In this document: in pieces, positions 6,266 through 12,056 of the stretch
How the letters are laid out: every line of letters begins with the position of its first letter
How positions within the stretch are numbered: position 1 is the first letter of the stretch
Assembly: GCA_948482865.1 (NCBI GenBank)
Contig: CAOMHR010000038.1
Span: 1 to 12,056 of the forward strand
Direction: 5' to 3'
Origin: Christensenellaceae bacterium
GTDB taxonomy: Bacteria; Bacillota; Clostridia; Christensenellales; Borkfalkiaceae
Length of the DNA stretch: 12,056 nt
The notes under the pieces: generated by a model
Database searches by the model: none
What the model was told of the DNA's origin: nothing
What the model saw: only the letters and a program-made list of their open reading frames with translations
Made by a program: the position numbers and the translations under genes

Positions 6266-6297
6266 AAAATCCCCGTCTCAGTGTCGGGGATTTTTCA
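6266..6297 (+). terminator. Intrinsic terminator of the small membrane protein gene
   Basis: AAAATCCCCG (6266-6275) pairs perfectly with CGGGGATTTT (6285-6294) around a 9-nt loop; the T-run continues into TTCATTTTT. It lies 9 nt after the stop codon. Confidence 0.93.
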
Positions 6298-6314
6298 TTT
6301 TTGCATACTTTTTC

Positions 6315-6343
6315 TTTACAAATCTGCATTTATAACTTATAAT
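6315..6343 (+). promoter_or_regulatory. Promoter of the DUF512 operon, predicted leaderless
   Basis: TTTACA (6315-6320) and TATAAT (6338-6343) have a 17-nt spacer. The -10 box ends exactly 6 nt before the ATG at 6350, so the predicted transcription start is the start codon itself. The six intervening bases (CTTTAT) hold no ribosome-binding site. The geometry is identical to that of the lspA promoter. Confidence 0.82.
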
Positions 6344-6349
6344 CTTTAT

Positions 6350-7630
6350 ATGCTTGAAATTGCCAAAGCAAAGGGCAAACTTGCCGCTGAATATAAATTA
6401 AAAAAAGGCGATAAAATTGTGGCTTTTGACGGTTTTGCCGCCGAAGACAGTCTGGACTATCTTTTTTACGACAGCAAATCGTCGTTTACGGTAAGTTTAT
6501 TATCTTCCGACGGAAAAGAAAGGACCGTCAAAGTCGATAAGAAGGAAGACGAAAGTTTAAACCTGACTTTTAAAGAGAACGATAAAATCCGTACTTGCCG
6601 GAACAAGTGTATTTTTTGCTTTGTCGACCAAATGGGCGAAGGTATGCGAAAAAGTCTTTACGTCAAAGACGACGACTATACAATGAGTTTTATGTGCGGC
6701 AATTTTGTTACTCTTACCAATGTCAGCGATGAAGAGATAGAAAGAATTATAAGACTGCATTTGTCGCCCTTGTACGTTTCCGTTCATACAATGGACGGGC
6801 AGTTGCGTTGTAAACTTATGGGGAACAGGTTCGCGGGCAAAATAAGCGAACAGTTAAAAAAACTAACAGACGCAAAAATAACCGTTCACTGTCAGGCTGT
6901 TATAGTGCCGGGTTTAAACGACGGTGAAAACCTTGAATACACAGCAAAAAAACTGTTTGAAATGTATCCGTACGTTGCGGACGTTGCGGTAGTTCCCACA
7001 GGGCTTACAAAACACCGTGAAAACCTGACGGCTATTTCAGATATAACGGCGGATAGCGCTTCTGCAATTCTTGATTTGTGCGATAAACTTAATGCGGAGT
7101 TCGGTGTGAATTTTTTGTTGCCTGCTGACGAATACTTTGTCAGGTGCGGAAGGGATTTTAAACCTGCGGATTTTTACGGAAATTTTACACAGATTGAAAA
7201 CGGCATAGGAATGACAAGCAAGTTCATTTCAGAGTTTACTGAAAGCGTTTATAAAACCGCTTTAAAAAAACGCAAGCGCGTTGCCGTTGTGACGGGAGTA
7301 AGCGCGGCAAAAGTTATAGATGAAATGTGCAATCTTGCAAACTCTAACGTTGAAAATTTATATGCTTTCGCCTTGCCTGTGGAAAATAAGTTTTTCGGTT
7401 CGACTGTGACGTGTACGGGGCTTTTAACGGGCGGCGATATTGCCGCGTCGTTGAAAAGTAATGCGGATAAATTTGACGTTGCGATTATTCCGTCTAATAC
7501 TCTTAAAGAATTTGAAGACGTTTTTTTGGACGATATGACGGTAAAACAGCTTAAAAAACTTTTAAAAGGTAAAAAAATAGTAATAAATAATACACAGGAC
7601 GAACTTTTCGGCTGTATGGTCAGGTGTTAA
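6350..7630 (+). CDS. DUF512-family protein with PDZ-like N-terminus and radical-SAM-like core
   Basis: A 426-residue member of the conserved DUF512 family, described as a putative iron-sulfur oxidoreductase of unknown reaction. The N-terminus (about 1-65, KLKKGDKIVAFDG) is PDZ-like. It is followed by C83-x3-C87-x2-C90, the spacing that binds the [4Fe-4S] cluster of radical SAM enzymes, within CRNKCIFCFVDQMGEGMRKS. Then come SFMCGNFVTLTN, LYVSVHTMDGQLRCKLMGN (141-159) and a C-terminal domain with TCTGLLTGGDI, typical of the family. The start at 6350 is preferred because an in-frame ATG at 6281 lies inside the preceding terminator and upstream of the promoter. It heads an operon with the TfoX-like gene, der and plsY. 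In Firmicutes this gene often sits next to der, which hints at a role linked to ribosome or envelope biogenesis, but the function is unknown. Confidence 0.9.
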   Translation: MLEIAKAKGKLAAEYKLKKGDKIVAFDGFAAEDSLDYLFYDSKSSFTVSLLSSDGKERTVKVDKKEDESLNLTFKENDKIRTCRNKCIFCFVDQMGEGMRKSLYVKDDDYTMSFMCGNFVTLTNVSDEEIERIIRLHLSPLYVSVHTMDGQLRCKLMGNRFAGKISEQLKKLTDAKITVHCQAVIVPGLNDGENLEYTAKKLFEMYPYVADVAVVPTGLTKHRENLTAISDITADSASAILDLCDKLNAEFGVNFLLPADEYFVRCGRDFKPADFYGNFTQIENGIGMTSKFISEFTESVYKTALKKRKRVAVVTGVSAAKVIDEMCNLANSNVENLYAFALPVENKFFGSTVTCTGLLTGGDIAASLKSNADKFDVAIIPSNTLKEFEDVFLDDMTVKQLKKLLKGKKIVINNTQDELFGCMVRC

Positions 7631-7954
7631 GTGGCTACAAGTAAGCAATATATCGGCTATCTCACAGAACAACTTAAAAATCTGGACGGCATTGTTTTCC
7701 GACCCATGATGGGCGAGTACTTGCTGTATTTCAGGGGCAGGCTTGCGGGCGGCGTTTACGACGAAAGATTGTTGATTAAACCCGTGCCGTCTGCAAGGGC
7801 GTATTTGCCCGAGGCGCTGGACGCAATACCTTATGCGGGGGCAAAACCTATGATTCTTGTGGAAAATACCGACGATAAGGAATTTCTTTGCGGACTTTTC
7901 ACGGCAATTTACGGCGACCTGCCCGAACCTAAAATAAAAAAGAAGAACGGATAA
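7631..7954 (+). CDS. TfoX N-terminal-domain protein
   Basis: A 107-residue protein with the TfoX N-terminal domain fold pattern: Y-I-x-Y-L-x-E-Q-L, then FRPMMGEYLLYFRGRLAGGVYDERLLIKP and a P-x-A-R-A-Y-L stretch. It lacks the C-terminal TfoX (helix-hairpin-helix-like) domain found in competence regulators such as Haemophilus Sxy/TfoX, so a competence role should not be assumed; stand-alone N-domains are common and uncharacterised. Translation appears to start at a GTG immediately after the DUF512 stop (TAAGTG), with AGGTG just upstream as a plausible ribosome-binding site. It ends in a basic tail (KIKKKNG) 4 nt before der. The C-terminus is intact and the frame is clean. Confidence 0.82.
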   Translation: MATSKQYIGYLTEQLKNLDGIVFRPMMGEYLLYFRGRLAGGVYDERLLIKPVPSARAYLPEALDAIPYAGAKPMILVENTDDKEFLCGLFTAIYGDLPEPKIKKKNG

Positions 7955-7958
7955 AATT

Positions 7959-9269
7959 ATGGCAAATCCGCTTATAGCGATTGTCGGCAGACCCAACGTC
8001 GGAAAGAGTACTTTTTTCAACAAAATAGCCGGCAGAAAAATTTCAATAACAGAAGACAGACCGGGCGTCACGCGCGACAGGCTTTATGCTGATTCCGAGT
8101 GGCGCGGCAAGGCGTTTTCTATGGTCGATACCGGGGGCATTGAAATGCGTTCGGAAGACGTTATGTGGAAAGAAATTAAAAAACAGGCGGAAGTGGCAAT
8201 AGACACCGCGCAGGTGATTCTCTTTTTCGTTGACGGAAAAGAAGGTCTGACTACGTCGGATTACGACGTTGCCGATATGTTGCGCCGCAGTAAAAAACCC
8301 GTCATTTTGGTTGTGAACAAAATAGACGTGTATTCCGAAGAAAAGATTTTTGAATTTTACTCGCTTGGTCTCGGCGAGCCTTACCCCGTATCCGCAGAAC
8401 ACGGTACGGGACTCGGCGACGTTCTGGACGAAGCCGTAAGCTGGTTTGAAAAGGTAGAAACAAGCGAAGACGACAGTATTAAAATTGCAGTCGTAGGAAA
8501 ACCTAATGCGGGCAAATCAAGCCTTGTAAACAGACTTCTCGGGTTCGAGCGCTCTATCGTTACAGATATAGCCGGAACCACGCGCGACGCCATTGATACA
8601 AAATTTACTTACGGCGACAAAAACTACACGATAATTGACACGGCAGGGATACGTAAAAAAAGCAAAGTTGAAGACGACGTAGAGTACTACTCGGTAATGC
8701 GCGCTTTTGACGCTGTCCGCCGTGCTGACGTGTGTTTGCTTGTTGTTGACAGCGCGGATGGGCTGACCGAGCAGGACACTAAAATTATCGGTTACGTTCA
8801 TGAAGCGGGTAAACCTTCCGTTATAGTAATGAATAAATGGGATTTGATTGAAAAGGATACCAACACCATAAACAAGTTTGAGTTGAAACTTAAAGAAGAC
8901 TTAAAGTTTATGGACTATTTCAAATCCATTTACATTTCGGCAAAAACCGGACAGCGCGCCGAAAAAATTTTGTCTCTCGTTGACACGGTTTACGCACATT
9001 CCGTTTTCAGAATACCTACGGGCGTGCTTAACGACGTTATTGCAGACGCCGTTCGCGCCAATGAACCGCCTTCGTATAACGGCAGACGTTTGAAAGTATA
9101 TTATTCGTCGCAGGTATCGGTTGCGCCGCCGACCGTTGCGCTTTTTGTAAACAGCGTTGATTTGTTGCATTTTTCATACCAGAGATTTTTAGAAAATACT
9201 TTGCGTAAAGCATTTGATTTTTCGGGAACTCCCATTAAAATATTGACCAGAGAGAAGAAAAGCAATTAA
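7959..9269 (+). CDS. der: Ribosome-assembly GTPase Der (EngA)
   Basis: An essential tandem GTPase for 50S subunit maturation. All 436 residues of the usual architecture are present. G domain 1 has GRPNVGKS (10-17), DTGG (57-60) and NKID (120-123). G domain 2 has GKPNAGKS (180-187), DTAG (227-230) and NKWD (292-295). A KH-like C-terminal domain (about 350-436) contains YNGRRLKVYYSSQVSVAPPT and the usual FVN segment. The linker between G domains is acidic (VETSEDDS). It starts 4 nt after the TfoX-like gene and overlaps plsY by one base (TAATG), so it is part of the 6350-9988 operon. Confidence 0.97.
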   Translation: MANPLIAIVGRPNVGKSTFFNKIAGRKISITEDRPGVTRDRLYADSEWRGKAFSMVDTGGIEMRSEDVMWKEIKKQAEVAIDTAQVILFFVDGKEGLTTSDYDVADMLRRSKKPVILVVNKIDVYSEEKIFEFYSLGLGEPYPVSAEHGTGLGDVLDEAVSWFEKVETSEDDSIKIAVVGKPNAGKSSLVNRLLGFERSIVTDIAGTTRDAIDTKFTYGDKNYTIIDTAGIRKKSKVEDDVEYYSVMRAFDAVRRADVCLLVVDSADGLTEQDTKIIGYVHEAGKPSVIVMNKWDLIEKDTNTINKFELKLKEDLKFMDYFKSIYISAKTGQRAEKILSLVDTVYAHSVFRIPTGVLNDVIADAVRANEPPSYNGRRLKVYYSSQVSVAPPTVALFVNSVDLLHFSYQRFLENTLRKAFDFSGTPIKILTREKKSN

Positions 9270-9988
9270 TGAAAGAGTTTAATGTTGCCGAAAACTGGTA
9301 CTGGTTTTTGGTTGCGGCTATAGCTTGCTATTTACTGGGCTGTTTCAATTTTGCTGTGTTGATATCCCGTATAAAAAAACAGGATATACGCGGCGTAGGA
9401 AGCGGCAATCCGGGAACTATGAATATGACGCGCTCGTTCGGTATTAAAATAGGAGCCGTAAATTTTTTCTGCGACGTAATAAAGGGCGGGGTACCTGCGC
9501 TTGTAGGCTGGCTGTTGTTTAAAGATTATGTTTTTGCGGGAACGCAAATTTCCGTGTCTGATTTTACACGTTACTTTTTCGGATTGTTCGTTGTAATCGG
9601 TCATATATTTCCGGTTACTATGAAATTTATGGGCGGCAAGGGAATAGCATCCACTGTGGGGCTTTTTGCGTTTGCTTTGCCTTGTGAAGAGTGGTGGTAT
9701 TTCTTAGTTGCATTTGTTTTTTTAACGTGCGTTCTCGCATATATCATTGTGTTTGAACTTGGGTCTATGGGTTCGCTTGTAGGCGTAACCGCGCTTTCTA
9801 TCTGGCAGGCAGCTATATTTGTTTTAAGGTACAAAGAAGTTTTGTTGAACGGCTGGGTAATAAGTATTTTAATGATGTTGCTTTTGTTGAATATTTTGAC
9901 GTGGGGCGCACATCATAAAAACATTTACAAACTTCTCGCGGGAGAAGAGCACCGCACAAAAGTCCGTAAAAAGAAAAAGGCCTTATAA
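9269..9988 (+). CDS. plsY: Acyl-phosphate:glycerol-3-phosphate acyltransferase
   Basis: PlsY is the membrane enzyme that moves the acyl group from acyl-phosphate (made by PlsX) to glycerol-3-phosphate, the first step of phospholipid synthesis. Its 239 residues are somewhat longer than the usual 200-215. It has about five to seven hydrophobic segments and the motifs GSGNPGTMN (a variant of the common SGNxGATN block), DVIKGGVPALVG and GHIFPVTMKFMGGKGIAST. The C-terminus is a basic tail (TKVRKKKKAL). It overlaps der by one base and ends the operon. In many Clostridia gpsA (glycerol-3-phosphate dehydrogenase) follows plsY; here a terminator and a convergent gene follow instead. Confidence 0.95.
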   Translation: MKEFNVAENWYWFLVAAIACYLLGCFNFAVLISRIKKQDIRGVGSGNPGTMNMTRSFGIKIGAVNFFCDVIKGGVPALVGWLLFKDYVFAGTQISVSDFTRYFFGLFVVIGHIFPVTMKFMGGKGIASTVGLFAFALPCEEWWYFLVAFVFLTCVLAYIIVFELGSMGSLVGVTALSIWQAAIFVLRYKEVLLNGWVISILMMLLLLNILTWGAHHKNIYKLLAGEEHRTKVRKKKKAL

Positions 9989-9999
9989 ACTTAAATAAA

Positions 10000-10028
10000 G
10001 CGCAACTTTTAAAGTTGCGCCGTTTTTT
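10000..10028. terminator. Bidirectional terminator between plsY and the convergent gene
   Basis: GCGCAACTTT (10000-10009) and AAAGTTGCGC (10011-10020) form a near-perfect palindrome. On the plus strand CGTTTTTTTATT follows, a strong U-tract that overlaps the stop codon of the convergent gene (10028-10030). Read on the minus strand, the same hairpin is followed by TTTATTTAAG, which should also terminate the minus-strand gene. Confidence 0.9.
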
Positions 10029-12056
10029 TATTCTTCTAATATTTTGACTTCGCCGCTTACGCCGTCGAGCGAAACAAGCGCGCCGTCAGGTATAAGCTCC
10101 GTTGCGTTTTTAAGATTGACTACGGCGGGTAGATTTAGTTCTCTCGCAACCACAAAACTGTGAGAAAGCATACTGCCGTGTTCAACTATAAGTCCGCTTG
10201 CAGAAGGGAAAAGGCTAATCCAGCCCGGGTCAGTGCGCTTTGTCAAAATAATATTTCCGGCTGCAAGTTTGTCGGTAGGAGACTGCATAAGCGAAACTCT
10301 CGCCGTTATTTTGCCGCTGCCGCTCGGTATGCCGCGTAATCCGCCTTCGGAGCGTTCGCTTTTTACGGGCAGCGGCGTGCCGTTGAAGAAAACAACTCTG
10401 TCGTAAGTCGGCTTTTCAAGCCATATTTTTTCTTCGGCTTTTCTCTTTTTTACCAGTTCCTTAAAATTATCCGTTCCCGATAAAATTTCATTTTTTGTAA
10501 GATAAAATATATCCCGTTGATTTTCCAGCTTGCCGTCTTTGCAGTAATTTTCGCCGAAATTTAAGAATATGTTTCTTACTACCGAATATAGGTAAGTCCT
10601 GTAAAGGCGCAGGCGTTCACGCATACGCATATATTTTTTTGCTTTTTCGGCCAAGCCTTTTAATTTTTTCGGAACGGCGACGTTTTTATATTCGGGCATC
10701 TTAAATTCCGTATTTAAATTTGATTTTATCAGGGAATACAGCAGAGTTTCGTCTTCTATCATGGTTATGGTTTCAAGTTTCAGCTCGTCCATAACTCTTG
10801 CGCCGAAAGTAAGAATATAATCTTTCAGCAATGCGGAAATCGAAGAGTCTTCGTGATATTTTTTGTGAAGCTCTTGTTCGTCCAAAGTTAAAAAATCGCT
10901 ATATACATTTTTATCAGCTTTAATTTTGTTTACTATTCCCACAAGTTTGTTTGCGCTTTCCGCGCTTTTTACGTTGCCTTGGCTTGAAATATATTTGCTG
11001 AGTTCTTCGCCTGAAATATTCAATTTTTTAGCTTTTTCTTTTAACTTGCCAAAATAGTACATTACAGCAAGGTCGTTTATAATGGGAATAACAAATCCGT
11101 CCGTTATTTCGCTTTCTATTTTGTTTGCAAGTTCGATAAGCTGTTCGTTCGTTGGGGCCAGTTTTTTGCCGTAGTAAGGCATAACTATGCGGTTGAATTT
11201 CTGTTCGAACCCGTCTGCCAGACTGTCTATATTTTTAAGGTTTTTGGTAAACTCCGCAAAGACTTTAATGACGTCAAAAAAGTTCATTTTAATTTTTTTG
11301 AAATTATCCGTCTTGCTGTTTACTCCAATCATATTTTCAAAATAGGAAGCTGATTTTTTAAACGGCAGAACGCTTACGCCGTAATACCAGCTGTTCATAT
11401 TGTAGTAAATTTTACCTTCGTAAAGGTAAAGCATTTCGGAAACGGCGGGCAACAGCGCGTTATAAATCTTTTTGCGTATTTTACCTTTTTTCATAGTTGC
11501 AAGGTAAACGTCGCGGTATACATCTTTTGCGAATGAAAAAGTAAGGGGAGACGTCACGCCGAAAAACGATTCGACAATGTTTGAATTGTCTATTAAAAGA
11601 TTGCGTGTATGCGGGTTTATATTACCGTAAGTCGTTATTGCGCGCGCCTGTAAAAAGTAAACTTTTCCGTTGCTGTAAGCAAACTCGATATCCTGAAACG
11701 CGTTTGTTTTTGCCGCTATTTCTTTTGAAAATTTAATTAATTTACGGAGCGGCGTTTTGCCTAAAATATCGTTACCGTCAATTCTTACCGAATCATTGTT
11801 GACGATATACGTGGTCCCGCTTTCGGTTCCGTCTACAATTTTATCGCCAAGTCCGCAAGTTACGCTTATAACAGTTTCGTCGGGGTTGTCCGTAATCGGG
11901 TTAATTGTATTTATAACTCCGGCAAATTCGGCGTCAACCATTTCCTGTATTACAACCGCAATTTTTATTCCTTTGGGCGAAAGTCCGCGGGTTTTGCGGT
12001 AATCCTTTGCCCTGTCGGTAAATGCGCTATCGTAGACTTTGTAAACGTATTTTGTA
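10028..12056 (-). CDS. PEP-synthase/rifampin-phosphotransferase-like phosphotransfer protein, 5'-truncated
   Basis: At least 675 residues are visible and the frame runs off the right edge, so the start is missing. The ATG at 11941 is internal: upstream codons read VVIQEMVDAEFAGVINTINP across it, the conserved end of the PPDK/PEP-synthase ATP-grasp domain, followed by CGLGDKIVDG. A long, mostly helical middle begins with VTSPLTFSFAKDVYRDVYL and includes NQRDIFYLTKNEI, both typical of rifampin-phosphotransferase-like proteins. The C-terminal mobile domain carries the phosphohistidine block EHGSMLSHSFVVARELNLP (His codon at 10160-10162) and ends at once after VSLDGVSGEVKILEE. No C-terminal PEP/pyruvate-binding TIM barrel follows, so it is not a classical PEP synthase or PPDK. 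The acceptor is unknown and drug phosphorylation should not be assumed. Confidence 0.88.
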   Translation of the reverse strand, partial: TKYVYKVYDSAFTDRAKDYRKTRGLSPKGIKIAVVIQEMVDAEFAGVINTINPITDNPDETVISVTCGLGDKIVDGTESGTTYIVNNDSVRIDGNDILGKTPLRKLIKFSKEIAAKTNAFQDIEFAYSNGKVYFLQARAITTYGNINPHTRNLLIDNSNIVESFFGVTSPLTFSFAKDVYRDVYLATMKKGKIRKKIYNALLPAVSEMLYLYEGKIYYNMNSWYYGVSVLPFKKSASYFENMIGVNSKTDNFKKIKMNFFDVIKVFAEFTKNLKNIDSLADGFEQKFNRIVMPYYGKKLAPTNEQLIELANKIESEITDGFVIPIINDLAVMYYFGKLKEKAKKLNISGEELSKYISSQGNVKSAESANKLVGIVNKIKADKNVYSDFLTLDEQELHKKYHEDSSISALLKDYILTFGARVMDELKLETITMIEDETLLYSLIKSNLNTEFKMPEYKNVAVPKKLKGLAEKAKKYMRMRERLRLYRTYLYSVVRNIFLNFGENYCKDGKLENQRDIFYLTKNEILSGTDNFKELVKKRKAEEKIWLEKPTYDRVVFFNGTPLPVKSERSEGGLRGIPSGSGKITARVSLMQSPTDKLAAGNIILTKRTDPGWISLFPSASGLIVEHGSMLSHSFVVARELNLPAVVNLKNATELIPDGALVSLDGVSGEVKILEE

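Noticed and set aside
6281..6349. Longer in-frame N-terminus for the DUF512 protein (23 extra residues)
   Set aside because: The start lies in the loop of the preceding intrinsic terminator and upstream of the promoter at 6315-6343.
1..12056. Mobile elements, CRISPR arrays, tRNA/rRNA genes, long direct repeats
   Set aside because: None seen: no transposase motifs, no regularly spaced repeats and no cloverleaf-like segments; composition is even across the window.

Overview
The window is about 12 kb of gene-dense, moderately AT-rich bacterial DNA. It looks like a low-GC Gram-positive organism, most likely an uncultured member of the Clostridia. The reasons are the Shine-Dalgarno/TTGACA-TATAAT signal style, an EndoA-type MazF, a DUF512 radical-SAM-like gene next to der and plsY, and a monofunctional BirA. 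The lineage is an inference; no rRNA or other firm marker is present.

Layout. Bases 1-2489 (+) hold a tightly overlapping operon: the 3' end of recX, birA (biotin protein ligase) and a fused NAD(P)H-hydrate epimerase/dehydratase (nnr). A sigma-A-type promoter over the nnr stop codon starts a leader that folds as a yybP-ykoY (Mn2+-sensing) riboswitch with an overlapping terminator. This leader controls a CaCA-family cation/Na+ antiporter (2682-3749). Next comes a stand-alone mazF/ndoA toxin gene with no antitoxin beside it (3877-4224). It is followed by lspA (signal peptidase II, with an unusual charged tail) overlapping an rluD-type pseudouridine synthase, and then a small three-helix membrane protein of unknown function (5915-6256). 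Bases 6350-9988 form a second operon: a DUF512 radical-SAM-like protein, a TfoX N-terminal-domain protein, der (ribosome assembly GTPase) and plsY (phospholipid synthesis). A bidirectional hairpin at 10000-10028 separates this from a convergent minus-strand gene. That gene is cut by the right window edge and encodes a PEP-synthase/rifampin-phosphotransferase-like protein: the end of an ATP-grasp domain, a long helical middle, and a C-terminal phosphohistidine domain.

Most genes are housekeeping. The regulatory DNA is the most distinctive part. (1) The Mn2+ riboswitch sits in front of a transporter that sequence alone would label a Ca2+ exchanger, which suggests Mn2+ (or mixed) export. (2) lspA and the DUF512 gene each have a near-consensus promoter whose -10 box ends exactly 6 nt before the ATG, with no Shine-Dalgarno sequence. 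The predicted transcription start is the A of the ATG, so both look like leaderless mRNAs, and both begin ATGCTTGAAA. I found no mobile element, CRISPR array, tRNA or rRNA, and no clear evidence of a wholly new multigene system.
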